A stretch of DNA of 64,000 nucleotides from Campylobacter estrildidarum (lineage in GTDB: Bacteria; Campylobacterota; Campylobacteria; Campylobacterales; Campylobacteraceae), in the NCBI RefSeq assembly GCF_005406205.1, contig NZ_NXLZ01000006.1, forward strand, positions 32,486 to 96,485, written 5' to 3'. This document shows, in pieces, positions 18,489-28,591 of this stretch. Position numbers and translations under genes: made by a program. The notes under the pieces were generated by a model. That model made no database searches and was not told the origin of the DNA. It saw nothing but the letters and a program-made list of their open reading frames with translations. The first letter of the stretch is position 1; every line of letters starts with the position of its first letter.

Positions 18489-20260
18489 TCTAAACTAACC
18501 TTTTTTAATCCACGCACAGAATTAATACAATAAATTTCATCAGCCTCTAGCAAATCTTGTTTGAAAAGCGTTTTTTCTTTAATAAGCTTTAATTGGGTTA
18601 AAAAAGAGCGATAAATTCCATCTAATAAACCGCTGTTTAAAGTGGGTGTGTAAAAAATCCCGTTTTTATTGATAAGGATATTACTTCTTGAACCCTCGCA
18701 GAGTTCATTTTTTTCATTGAAAAATGCTATATCATAGCATGAATTATTTTTCCACAATGAAGCCTTATCTTCATATAATTTTCTTATAGAGCTTTTATGA
18801 TATAAAAAATCACTTTTTGAATTTAATTTTTCCTTACTTAAAACTAGGGTATTGTTTGTGTTATCTTTTATATGATGATAAGAAATACAATAATCTCCAC
18901 TTTTTTTTAAAATAAGTTTTACGATAGCTTGCTTGTGTTTGGTTTTAAGTTTGCTAGTGTAAAATAGATTATGCTCTTTTAAAAAAAGCTTTTTATTTAG
19001 TTTGTGGATGCTTAGGTTTAAAAACTCATTCACATCAGCTTTTTCTTGCAATATTTGACTAAATTCTTTAAGTAAAATTTGTATGTTAAAACCAAGTTTT
19101 ATGGCTGAATTTAAAAGTCTTTGTAGGTGTTGTTTGAAAAATAAAATTTTGCCATTTTTATAATACATAGTCTCAAAAAGAAAAAAATCTTTAGACATTA
19201 AAAATTTAGCCTTTAACTTTAATTCATCAAATTCATCATTTAAATTAGAATCCCAAACCAAGCCACCGCCTACACTGTATTGATAATTCTCTCTTTTTTC
19301 TAAAGTGCGTATTGCAACGCTAAATTTACTTTTATTTTTATGTATAAGTCCTATAGATCCGCAATAAATTCCGCGTTTTCTTTTTTCAAGATTTTCGATG
19401 AGTTTTATGGTTTCAATTTTAGGGGCACCGGTGATTGATCCGCAAGGAAAAAGAGCTTTGAAAATTTTATAATAATCAATATTCTTCTTTAAAGAACCCT
19501 TAATTATAGAAGTCATTTGGTGTAAAGTAGGGTAGCTTTGTATTTTAAAAAGTTTTACTTTCATACTTTGTTTTTTAATAAGCTTAGAAAGATCGTTCCT
19601 TAAAAGATCAGTAATCATTACATTTTCGCTTAAGTTTTTAATATCATTTTTTAAAAAAAGTTTATTTTCCTTATCTTTTTTTGGATCTTTGTCTCGTTTT
19701 ATTGTTCCTTTCATAGGTTTTGTGATAATTGTATTCTTTTTCGTTTTGAAAAATAATTCCGGAGAAAATGATAAAATTTCTCGATCTTTATATTTGATAT
19801 AGGCTCTAAAAGTCGTATTTTGTCTCTTAAGTAAAAGATTAAACAAAGAAAAACCATCAAGTAAGGTTTCAAAATGAAAATTTTGAGTAAGATTTACTTG
19901 ATAACTTTGCCCTTTAGCAATTGCTTCTTTAACCTTTAAAAAATTTTCTTTATAACTTTGAAAATTTAACCCATTGTAAAAAGAGGGTAAAAACCTATCT
20001 TCATCTATAGATAAAATAGAGAATTTTTTTCTTTTTTTATAGACAAAAAATACCAAATAGGATTTTTTACTTTTAAAATGTCTATCATATAAGTATTTGT
20101 AAAATTCATAATCGACAAGAGTTATAAAGTAAAATTTATCCTTATATTTTTCTACAAATTTAAAACATTTTTTACTTTGTTTTTGATTGTAAGCTCTTAA
20201 AGTATATTTTAAATCATAATACAAATACTTTCCAAAAATTGCAAAATTTTCAGCGTTCAC
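18485..20260 (-). CDS. pabB: Fused aminodeoxychorismate synthase component I and aminodeoxychorismate lyase (PabB-PabC)
   Basis: The N-terminal about 360 residues are a chorismate-binding domain (MKGTIKRDKDPKKD, LFPCGSITGAPKIETI, GGGLVWDSN). The C-terminal part is a class IV PLP aminotransferase-like lyase (FLFETMYYKNGK; NELCEGSRSNILI; TPTLNSGLLDGIYR). Together with PabA this gives p-aminobenzoate for folate from chorismate. I chose GTG at 20260 because AAGGAG lies just upstream. A start at 20287 would lengthen the protein by nine residues and deepen the overlap with xerH from 11 to 38 bases. Confidence 0.88.
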   Translation of the reverse strand: MNAENFAIFGKYLYYDLKYTLRAYNQKQSKKCFKFVEKYKDKFYFITLVDYEFYKYLYDRHFKSKKSYLVFFVYKKRKKFSILSIDEDRFLPSFYNGLNFQSYKENFLKVKEAIAKGQSYQVNLTQNFHFETLLDGFSLFNLLLKRQNTTFRAYIKYKDREILSFSPELFFKTKKNTIITKPMKGTIKRDKDPKKDKENKLFLKNDIKNLSENVMITDLLRNDLSKLIKKQSMKVKLFKIQSYPTLHQMTSIIKGSLKKNIDYYKIFKALFPCGSITGAPKIETIKLIENLEKRKRGIYCGSIGLIHKNKSKFSVAIRTLEKRENYQYSVGGGLVWDSNLNDEFDELKLKAKFLMSKDFFLFETMYYKNGKILFFKQHLQRLLNSAIKLGFNIQILLKEFSQILQEKADVNEFLNLSIHKLNKKLFLKEHNLFYTSKLKTKHKQAIVKLILKKSGDYCISYHHIKDNTNNTLVLSKEKLNSKSDFLYHKSSIRKLYEDKASLWKNNSCYDIAFFNEKNELCEGSRSNILINKNGIFYTPTLNSGLLDGIYRSFLTQLKLIKEKTLFKQDLLEADEIYCINSVRGLKKVSLE

Positions 20261-21314
20261 TGATCTCCTTTGCAACTTGTGCGGCAAGTTTTAATTTGTC
20301 GTTATCAAAATGAGTATAAATTCTTGAAGTATTTAAGCTTGCGTGTCCTAATGCTTCTTGCACTAAAACTAAATCTTTTTGTTTTTTATAAAGTAAAGTA
20401 GCAAAGGTATGACGCAACATATGTGCTCCGTTTTTTTGTTTGCGAATTCCTGCGCGAAATAAAAGCTGTTCTACAATGCGACTAACATAAGATTGGGTTA
20501 GGGGAGTGCCTTTTTTATTGACAAAAAGTAGGGTGTCTTTACTCATATAATTAATCTGGACATTTTTAAGTAAATCTTCTATAAGCTCTTTTTTAATCAT
20601 CACAATGCGATATTTATTGCCTTTTGACCTTATTCTTATAAGGTAAAGATCATTTTCTTCACTGATATCGCCCATTTTTATATTGATGGCTTCATTAACA
20701 CGAATTCCTGTAAAAATAATGATTTTTATAATGAGTTGATTGCGTATGGTATTTTTTTTAAAATCCGCATTTTCTATAGCATCAAGAAATTTTTTCACTT
20801 CTTCTTCACTCATAAATTCAGGAAGTTTAACACCTTTAGAACCTGTAATTCCTGCCCAATTTTTAAGATTGATATCAAAAATATGAGATTTACCATCTTC
20901 TTCATTTTGTTTATCTAAAAAATCAAAAAAATTAATCACGGCAATTCGGTGATTTTTTTTACTTGCATCCGATAAAGATCCTGTGATACTAGCTAAAATT
21001 TCAACGATTAATTCTTCATCGATTTGTTTTAGAGAATGGAGTTTGTAAAATTTTAAATATTCAAAAAGTTTTTTTAAAGGATTAAAATAGGTATTAACAC
21101 CGCTCAAGCCTATATTTCTTGCTTTCTTAGCCAAGGAGTCTAATTCTTCTATATTTGCAATGCCTTTGGTAAGTGCAAAATTGATTTTGGCTAAAATTTC
21201 TGGATTTTTGAGTTCTTTATTTGAAAGAGAGTTAAGTTTAAATTTTACATATTTAGCTAACCAAAATAAAAAAGATTTTTCAAAACTTTCTTCACAATCT
21301 AAAGGATATTTCAT
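20250..21314 (-). CDS. xerH: Tyrosine recombinase XerH
   Basis: This single Xer recombinase of epsilonproteobacteria (354 aa) resolves chromosome dimers at a dif site together with FtsK. The catalytic set is complete: Arg205 (TGIRVNEA), Lys231, His298 and Arg301 (HMLRHTFA), His324 (GHASL) and Tyr333 (RIYTHF). The N-terminal SAM-like DNA-binding domain is present. It overlaps pabB by 11 bases. It lies at the edge of the pseudogene island. No dif site was recognised nearby. Confidence 0.92.
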   Translation of the reverse strand: MKYPLDCEESFEKSFLFWLAKYVKFKLNSLSNKELKNPEILAKINFALTKGIANIEELDSLAKKARNIGLSGVNTYFNPLKKLFEYLKFYKLHSLKQIDEELIVEILASITGSLSDASKKNHRIAVINFFDFLDKQNEEDGKSHIFDINLKNWAGITGSKGVKLPEFMSEEEVKKFLDAIENADFKKNTIRNQLIIKIIIFTGIRVNEAINIKMGDISEENDLYLIRIRSKGNKYRIVMIKKELIEDLLKNVQINYMSKDTLLFVNKKGTPLTQSYVSRIVEQLLFRAGIRKQKNGAHMLRHTFATLLYKKQKDLVLVQEALGHASLNTSRIYTHFDNDKLKLAAQVAKEISER

Positions 21315-21842
21315 TTTAATTCTTTCTTGGTTTTTTATTTTTTTAAATTGTAATATTAACTTAGTAAAAAAAAGCTTTTTATTTTGAAATATTTTTATAT
21401 GGAAATCAAAATATGTTTTAAAAGTAAAAAATAAAATACATAAAAAAATATGATAAAAGGTAAAAATACATATTAAATTCTAATTTTGTATTGAAAACTA
21501 TAATTTTCAAACTTTTTTATTTATACAGGAAAAAGTACTACTCTGTATTTATATAAGTATTGATATTTAATGTTTTAAAGCACTTTACATTTTGGATATT
21601 TTAAATTTATCCATAAAATTTATTGTATAAATTTACCAGTTTTATTTTGTATTTTGAAAACTAAATTTTAGCTTTATAAATTTTGCAAGAGTAAAAAATT
21701 TATTTTCTATTTTTAAAAATTTTTATATCAAAATAACTTTTTTATATTAAAAATTAATAGTAATTTTATTTTAATAATAAAATGAACTATATATAAAAAC
21801 TTAATAATAAGTTTATTATATAAAAAACATAAAGGAGAAAAA
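21315..21842. other. AT-rich gap upstream of xerH and the dsbA remnant
   Basis: About 530 bases of very AT-rich DNA between the divergent xerH and the dsbA remnant. It must hold the xerH promoter and, at 21780-21842, the old dsbA promoter and its ribosome site (AAAGGAG just before the ATG). I see no open frame of interest. Confidence 0.55.
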
Positions 21843-22183
21843 TATGAAAAAATCGTAGATTTGTAAAAAATTTTATTATTGCTGTTTGCTTTTTGACAAG
21901 TGTGAGTGCTAGTGCGCTTAGCGAAGGTAAAGAATATATAACTCTTAAAAACCCCCCCTATTGCTAATGCTGAAAATTCTTTAATTGAAGTTTTTTTATA
22001 TCGTTGTACGCATTGTTATGATCACCATAAATTTAATACCATGGGTAAAATTAGGGAAAATTGCCAAATTTAACTTATAAATTTTACCCAGTTAGTTCTA
22101 TGGGAGATTATGGAAAACAGGCAAATGAAATTTTTGCTTTTGCGGCTTTTAAAGATAAAACTAACAAAATCGATCGATGGTAA
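21843..22183 (+). pseudogene. dsbA-family thiol oxidoreductase remnant, 3'-truncated
   Basis: After AAAGGAG an ATG starts a frame that stops after four codons. The rest continues in other frames: a signal peptide-like stretch ending SVSASALSEGKEYITLKN, then past a C7 run EVFLYRCTHCYDHHKFNTM with a CxxC active site, then LPNLTYKFYPVSSMGDYGKQ. At least three frameshifts are needed to read through. The similarity stops abruptly at about 22183, well before the usual end of a DsbA. In C. jejuni a dsbA-like gene follows xerH in this divergent orientation (from memory), so this is the in-place relic. Confidence 0.8.
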
Positions 22184-22189
22184 CCTTTA

Positions 22190-24215
22190 GTAATTTGTTT
22201 TCTATTTGATGCTGTAAAACTTGCGTATTCTCCTGTAACTTTTTAAATTGTTACTTTCTTATTATTTCCTCTTACTTCCTCAGAGCTATGCTGTTTAATT
22301 TTAACTTTCTGATTCGCACCTACTTTTAAGATATTAGATAATTTTACATTGGTTTTTTTACAACCATTGACATTTTTAGATTCCGGCAATGTTTTGCATA
22401 TGTTTTTGTTTAATAAGCTCGATATATTTACCTTCTACTTCTAAAATTTTATCTTTCATTATTATTTTGCTCACAAGTTATTACCTATTTCTATCTTATA
22501 ATCTTTTTGCATCAACATTATCTATTCCTATGGTTGTGTTAGCTAAAGTAACATAATGATCATTAATATAGCTTATAAATTCATAATCAGTATTTTCTTG
22601 AATTTTAAGCGGATCCAATAATAAACCTTGTGCTATTACTTCAGGTTTTTCTTCAAAAGCTTTTAAAGTATTATAAATAATTTCTCTTTTATATCTTGGA
22701 TAGTTGTATTGAGGCATATTTGTAGTCCCATTATACAAACTTCCATTCACATAAGGTTTATAGAAACTATCACTTCATCTCCAATTCTAGGAGTATGATA
22801 AAAACCTGAATGATTACTTGCAATACTAGATACTACTCTTAAGAAAGCAGAATGATGATAGATTTTTCTTTTTGATCAATTTCTTCTTGATTGGCATAGA
22901 GATTAATTCTTACCTTAATCCTTCCATACCCATCTGTATAGATGGTATTTCTCCCACTTTCTATATCATTACTCTCACCTATAAATATACCTTGAGTATT
23001 ATAAGGGGTTAAAACTTGGGGTAAATATAATATCGCTTTTTAATTAGAATAAGATTTGCTTAAATTTAAATCTTTTAATTGTAAATGTTCATTTGTATTT
23101 ATATTATTAGCTAAAACAGCATCGTCAATTAAGATTTGAGTATTGGCTATGATTATAAAATCTTTAAGAAGCTCTTCTTGACTCTCTTGTTTGATATAAG
23201 TTTCATAGTCTAAGTTGATATGATCAGCTAAAGATAGATGATAAATATTGCTTTTTGCTTTTAAACTTTCATTGAGAGTTTTAGTTCTTTTTTCTTTTTG
23301 AGAAGAAGGAGTTTTTAAATCAATACTTTGAGTAAAAGAATATTCTGATTCATAAGAGTGTTCATTATAGAAAGTTTTATGATTAGTTCTTCTTCATAAG
23401 AATAGGATCAAAAACTTAAAGATAAAAGATTTAAAGGATTTTTTGTATTTACACTAGAATATGTAAAAACATTGGTTCTTAAATTTTACTCTTTGAAGAA
23501 TTGAGAAATACAAGCTTCATTAAGAGTGTTATTGGTATTAGGATTGTATTTTATATTTTTAATAGATGATTGTGTATAAGCATCACAAAAATAAATTTTA
23601 TCCTTATCTTCATAAAAAAAGATTCCATTATTGTGAGCTAATCTTGTAATAAAATCTAAATCACTTTCATTATATTGAGAAATGAGTTCTTTATCCTCAT
23701 GGCTTAAATGGATATTGGAAAAATCAATTTCTTTATCTAAGAGTCCTTGGTAAGAATTAAGAGTTTGCTTGATTACTTCAATTATATTAGTTTGGGTATA
23801 GATACGATTGGCTTTATAAGAAAGTCTTATTAAAACTGATTGTATTTTAAATTTAAAAAAATGTTTGTGTGTTAAGGTGTGTGTTTTAGAAGAAGTATTA
23901 TTAATATTTGAAGAACTTTCTTGATTGACGCCTTGATAATTAACATAGGAGATAATCCCTTGATATTCTTTTACTTCATTGATATCAAAATTTAAAGTTT
24001 TATCTTCATAGGGGTTGTTAATGCTTAAGATGGCTTTTTGATCAATTAAAACATTGGAGTGAAAATTAGTATTTTTATTAGATGTGAGTAAATTTTCATC
24101 TAAACTTTCAAAAAAACCTTCACATTCTATAGAAAAAAGTTCTTCAAGACTTTCCTTAATAATTGCTTTAGTAATTTTAAAGAGAATGGAATTAATAGTT
24201 AAACTTAGATAGCAT
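22190..24215 (-). pseudogene. vgrG (TssI) type VI secretion spike protein remnant
   Basis: Reading the minus strand across frames gives a VgrG. The N-terminal part has LEELFSIECEGFFESLDENL, the middle has ESDLDFITRLAHNNGIFFYE, then comes DGYGRIKVRINLYANQEE, HTPRIGDEVIV and VNGSLYNGTTNMPQYNYP. A repetitive VgrG tail-like stretch ends at about 22190. A frameshift right after the start, in-frame stops and several indels break it. VgrG caps the Hcp tube of type VI secretion; no other secretion gene is in the window. An 84-residue open stretch at 22496-22750 is only the longest surviving piece. Confidence 0.82.
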
Positions 24216-24346
24216 GAGACTTTCCTTGTGAAATATGATTTCTTATTATTTTAACATAAAAAAATTTTTAAAGGTGTTAAATTTAGAAAGAATTTTTTAA
24301 ATACAGATTTTCCTTTATTTAGGTTGTCAAATTTGTATTTATTACG

Positions 24347-26278
24347 TTATAAATTTTCGCTTTTTTCTAAAACCATAAAATATTCTTTTTCTAAATTTTC
24401 TAATTGTTTTTGAAGATTTTCTAATTCTTCGCTAAGTTGATTGATCCCAACTTTTTGATAAATTTCTGGATTGGATAAATCTGCATTTAATTTTGCAATT
24501 TGTTTTTCCAAAATTTCAATCTTTTCAGGATGATTTTTTAAAATTTCATTTTCTTTGTAACTTAACTTTTGATTTGTTTTTTCTTTTTGCGTATTATTTA
24601 CATTCTGTATTTGAAGACTTGAAACAAAAGAATCAAATTCATTTATTTCCTTTTCATTTTCAAGATATTCCGTATAAAGAGTATGCAAAACATTAATATA
24701 ATCTTTTTTTTCAAAAGCATAAAGCTTCGTTGCGATTTTATCCACAAAATATCTATCATGCGACACAAATAAAATCGCTCCTTCAAATTTTAACAAATAA
24801 TCTTCCAATATATTAATTGTTGCGATATCTAGATCATTTGTTGGTTCATCAAGTACTAAAACATCATATGTTTGGGTAAAAAGTAAAGCCAAGGCCACTC
24901 GATTTTTCTCTCCACCACTTAATACTGAAACACTTTTATCTAAAAACTCCTTAGGAAACAAAAAATTTTTTAAATAACCATAAACGTGCATATTTTTATT
25001 ATGAACTTGCACCCTGTCTCCACCATTGGGACAAAAAATTTCAAGTAAAGTTTTATCTGAATTAACCAAACTTCTTGCTTGATCAAAATACCCTATTCTA
25101 ATCTCTCCACACTTAATTTCTCCATTATCTTGCTGAATTTGCCCCAATAAAATTTTTAAAAAGGTAGATTTTCCACAGCCATTTTTTCCCACTATAGCTA
25201 TACGTTCTCCTTGTAAAATACGGGCTGAAAAATCTTTAAAAAGTATTTTTTCTCCCATGCTTTTACTTACATTTTTAAGTTCAAATAACATTTTTTTACG
25301 ATTGGTTATTTTTTCGTTGTCTGCTTTTAACATAGATCTTGAAATTTCCAATTTTAAACGCTTAATTGCACCTGGATTTTTTTTAGCTTCCTCACGCATT
25401 TTAAAAATACGCTCTTTACGACCTTCATTTCTTTTTAATCTTGCTTTAACTCCGCGTTTTAGCCATTCCTCCTCGCTTTTTAATTGCTTCAAAAGAGTTT
25501 CGTGGCTTTTAGCAAGGCTTTCTAAAATTTGAGCTTTTTTCTCCAAATAGTTTACATACCCGCCTTTAAAAATACTCAATTTTCCATTATCAATTTCTAT
25601 ACACTTATCTGCAATAGCATCGATAAAATAACGATCATGTGAAATAAAAATCACACACATTTTAGATTCTTTTAGTAAATTTTCTAAAAAACTTGTCATA
25701 TAAACATCAAGATGGTTTGTAGGTTCATCGAGCAATAAAATATCAGGATTTTTAAGTATAAGTATACAAAGCCCTACTCTGCGTATTTCACCACCACTTA
25801 AAGTACATATGGAACGATCAATATATTTTAACAGATCAAATTCTTTTAAAACACGATTGATTTTAGCTTCTATATTCCAGGCATCTTTGCTTTCTATTAA
25901 AGACATAACTAAATCCATTTGTTTTAAATACTCTTTGTTTTCTGGATTTTCTTCTAATTTTAAATGTAATTTTTCATACTCTTCTAAAATAGTATAGATG
26001 TCTGAAAGTTCTTGCTTGATAACATCTTTGACATTTAAATCGGTATTAAAATCTACGTTTTGAGAAAGCATTGCTATACTTTTTTCATTTTGTCGTATAA
26101 TCCGACCGCTATCTAAAGTGAGTGTACCTAAAAGCACCTTTAAAAGGCTTGACTTTCCCTCTCCATTTTTACCGATAATAGCAATTTTTTCACCTTCATT
26201 GACACTAAAATTTGCTTCACTAAGAACAATTTTTTCATCAAATTTCTTATTTGCATCGATTAAATCTATAAGTGCCAT
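24347..26278 (-). CDS. ABC-F family ATPase (Uup-like)
   Basis: This 643-residue soluble protein has two ABC cassettes and no membrane segments. The first has Walker A GKNGEGKSS (about residue 36) and signature LSGGEIRRV; the second has Walker A GKNGCGKST and signature LSGGEKNRV. The two cassettes are joined by the charged helical linker typical of ABC-F. The C-terminal about 80 residues form a coiled coil, as in Uup. ABC-F proteins act on ribosomes (translation quality control or drug protection) or, for Uup, on branched DNA. Both sites look competent. The subfamily assignment rests on the C-terminal coiled coil. Confidence 0.9.
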   Translation of the reverse strand: MALIDLIDANKKFDEKIVLSEANFSVNEGEKIAIIGKNGEGKSSLLKVLLGTLTLDSGRIIRQNEKSIAMLSQNVDFNTDLNVKDVIKQELSDIYTILEEYEKLHLKLEENPENKEYLKQMDLVMSLIESKDAWNIEAKINRVLKEFDLLKYIDRSICTLSGGEIRRVGLCILILKNPDILLLDEPTNHLDVYMTSFLENLLKESKMCVIFISHDRYFIDAIADKCIEIDNGKLSIFKGGYVNYLEKKAQILESLAKSHETLLKQLKSEEEWLKRGVKARLKRNEGRKERIFKMREEAKKNPGAIKRLKLEISRSMLKADNEKITNRKKMLFELKNVSKSMGEKILFKDFSARILQGERIAIVGKNGCGKSTFLKILLGQIQQDNGEIKCGEIRIGYFDQARSLVNSDKTLLEIFCPNGGDRVQVHNKNMHVYGYLKNFLFPKEFLDKSVSVLSGGEKNRVALALLFTQTYDVLVLDEPTNDLDIATINILEDYLLKFEGAILFVSHDRYFVDKIATKLYAFEKKDYINVLHTLYTEYLENEKEINEFDSFVSSLQIQNVNNTQKEKTNQKLSYKENEILKNHPEKIEILEKQIAKLNADLSNPEIYQKVGINQLSEELENLQKQLENLEKEYFMVLEKSENL

Positions 26279-26324
26279 TTTTTAAAAACCTAAAAAATTT
26301 CTTTTACAATCAGTATTTAAGATT

Positions 26325-26822
26325 TTATAACCAAATTTCTTTTGCTTCCGTATGAATTTTATATTTTTTAAGCTCTTTAATAATGCTATCAATTAAATCT
26401 TTATTGTCAGTATCTAAAAATATTTCTGGGCTATCACTAGACTTTAATAAAAAATACTTTACTCCAAAAGAATTTAAAGTTTGTTTTAAACAAAATACAG
26501 AGTAAATATCGTATTTATCAACTACAAGCTGATAATACTTGTTTTTTTCCTTTAACTCACTAGTATCAACGTCAAAATATAAACTAAATTGCTCCGCTGC
26601 TGGAGTAAAATCTTTAGATGGCCATTTGGCAAGTTCTTCTTGCCAAGTAAGATCATTTTTACTTTGTTTTTGAGTATTTTCTTGTTTTATATTTTCTTCT
26701 TTTGCAAATTCTGGAATAAAATCAGAATTTATTTTAAATTTCCAAAGCAATACAAAAACTACGATAAGCAAAACGAGTAATAAACTACTCAAAATACCCA
26801 AAGTTATATATTTTTTTATCAT
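26325..26822 (-). CDS. Single-pass membrane protein of unknown function
   Basis: This 165-residue protein has an N-terminal membrane anchor (LGILSSLLLVLLIVVFVLLW) followed by a Lys/Glu/Gln-rich linker. A small folded domain of about 95 residues ends in ...KIHTEAKEIWL. The topology suggests a periplasmic domain. It overlaps the rpsA stop by four bases (ATGA), so it is translated as part of the rpsA transcript. It matches a C. jejuni hypothetical at the same place (Cj0892c, from memory). No function is known. Confidence 0.8.
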   Translation of the reverse strand: MIKKYITLGILSSLLLVLLIVVFVLLWKFKINSDFIPEFAKEENIKQENTQKQSKNDLTWQEELAKWPSKDFTPAAEQFSLYFDVDTSELKEKNKYYQLVVDKYDIYSVFCLKQTLNSFGVKYFLLKSSDSPEIFLDTDNKDLIDSIIKELKKYKIHTEAKEIWL

Positions 26823-28477
26823 TCTGCTAATTGATCTTTTATAATATCACCCAGAGTTATTTTATCGTTATTATTAATTTCATTTAAAACTTCGCGCTCT
26901 TTCATCTTAGTCAAACTTTTAACGCTTAAACGAATTCTATTTTTTTTCTCGTCAATAAACACTATCGCCGCTTCAATTTCATCGTCAATTTTTAAATTTT
27001 CCAACATTGAAGTGTTAATATCCTCTTTGTGAATTAATGCATCAACATTTTTGCTAAGCTCGACAAATACACCAAAATCTTTAATATCGCGAATTTTTCC
27101 TTTAACGATATTGCCTACTTTATGAGTTTTAGCATATTCTTGAACAGGAGATTCGCTAAATTCTCTAGTACTAAGAGATATTTTTTGACCTTCTTTGTCT
27201 ATTTTTATAATTTTAACTTGAATTTTATCACCGCTTTTAAACTTATCTTTGCATTCATCATTTCTCAACCAAGAGGCATCTTCATTATGTAAAAGCCCTT
27301 CAATCATTCCAAGATCTATAAAAGCCCCAAAGGCAGTTGTTTGAGTTACTTTTCCATCTACTACATCACCAACTTTGTATTTTTTCACAAATTCATCAAA
27401 AGGCTTTGAAAGTAGATTTCTTAGAGATACTCTTAAACGTTTTTCTTCGGAATTGATCTCGATAACTTCAACATCAATTTCCTGTCCTTTGCTTATACAA
27501 TCTTTAGGATTTTTAATATTTTTATTCCAAGAAATTTCACTAATATGCAAAAATCCCTCAATATCGTTTCCTAAATCCACAAAAGCCCCATAAGGTTCTA
27601 TATTTGAAACTACAACCTTGATTGTATCGCCTACATCAAGGTTATCTTTAATTTCATTCCAAGGATCAGGTAGGGCGGCTTTAATAGATAAGGAAAGATG
27701 TTTACGTTCTTTATTGTAATTTATAATCTTCACCGGAACTTTATCACCTTCTTTATAAAGAAGGCTAGGATTGACAGGTCCTTTATATGAAATTTCACTA
27801 TAATGGACTAATCCATCAATGCCACCTACATCTACAAACATACCATAGGTAGTAATTTTTTTTACTATCCCGTCTATAACGTTTTCTTTTTGAGCAATAT
27901 TACTGATCAATTCTTTACGTTTTTTTCTTTCATCATCTAAAATTTTCTTTCTAGAAACAACAATACTCTGCTCTTCTTTATCGATTTTGATAATTTTTAC
28001 TTTAAAAGTTTTTCCTATAATATTATTACTCTCTTTAAAGCCATACTGTGATTTTGGAAGAAAAAATTCAACATCATTCTCATCAACAACAATAAGACCA
28101 CCTTTATTTTTTCCAACAACCTTTACTTCAAAACTATTTTCCAAATTTTCTTTATAATTTTTAATAAACTCAATTACTTTTTCTTTTCTTAAAGCTTTTT
28201 TATGTGAAAGCAAGGATCTTCCACCACTATAACCCACGATAGCAACCTTAATTCTGTCCCCTATTTTAATATTATTATCTTGAATTTCAACAAGTGGTAA
28301 AATTCCTTCAGATTTTTTACCTATATCTACATACACTTCATCGTTTTTAATCTCTACGATTACCCCTTCTGCTACAGCCTCTTCTTTTGATTTGTCAAAT
28401 GCTTCTAAAAGTTGGCCAAAATCTTCTTCTTCAAGATAATCGTCTAAATCTTGAACTTTATTGTTCGCCTTAATCAT
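26819..28477 (-). CDS. rpsA: 30S ribosomal protein S1
   Basis: S1 (552 aa) unwinds and anchors mRNA on the small subunit. Several S1 RNA-binding repeats are evident, each with the GxVxxxxxxGxFVDLG pattern (for example VDGIVKKITTYGMFVDVG, VVSNIEPYGAFVDLG, DGKVTQTTAFGAFIDLG, KGKIRDIKDFGVFVELS). Together they make six domains, the usual proteobacterial number. AAAGGA lies before the ATG. It is followed by the membrane protein gene with a four-base overlap. Confidence 0.97.
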   Translation of the reverse strand: MIKANNKVQDLDDYLEEEDFGQLLEAFDKSKEEAVAEGVIVEIKNDEVYVDIGKKSEGILPLVEIQDNNIKIGDRIKVAIVGYSGGRSLLSHKKALRKEKVIEFIKNYKENLENSFEVKVVGKNKGGLIVVDENDVEFFLPKSQYGFKESNNIIGKTFKVKIIKIDKEEQSIVVSRKKILDDERKKRKELISNIAQKENVIDGIVKKITTYGMFVDVGGIDGLVHYSEISYKGPVNPSLLYKEGDKVPVKIINYNKERKHLSLSIKAALPDPWNEIKDNLDVGDTIKVVVSNIEPYGAFVDLGNDIEGFLHISEISWNKNIKNPKDCISKGQEIDVEVIEINSEEKRLRVSLRNLLSKPFDEFVKKYKVGDVVDGKVTQTTAFGAFIDLGMIEGLLHNEDASWLRNDECKDKFKSGDKIQVKIIKIDKEGQKISLSTREFSESPVQEYAKTHKVGNIVKGKIRDIKDFGVFVELSKNVDALIHKEDINTSMLENLKIDDEIEAAIVFIDEKKNRIRLSVKSLTKMKEREVLNEINNNDKITLGDIIKDQLAE

Positions 28478-28591
28478 TAATATCCTTTAAAATAATTTGA
28501 AGTTTTTAATTTAAAAACAAAAATTTATTTTTTGTTAATTTTGTTAAATTGTAGTTTTATTTACCTTTTAAAAAAATAAAATATTATAAAA

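Noticed and set aside
20261..20287. ATG start for PabB-PabC nine codons upstream
   Set aside because: AAGGAG sits just before GTG 20260; the ATG would extend the overlap with xerH and has no better ribosome site.
21315..21842. A dif site next to xerH
   Set aside because: The stretch is AT-rich with many weak inverted repeats; none could be tied to a known XerH target without a search.
22496..22750. 84-codon open frame on the minus strand as an independent gene
   Set aside because: Its sequence is the gp5/OB-to-tail part of a VgrG that continues in other frames on both sides; it is a fragment of the pseudogene.
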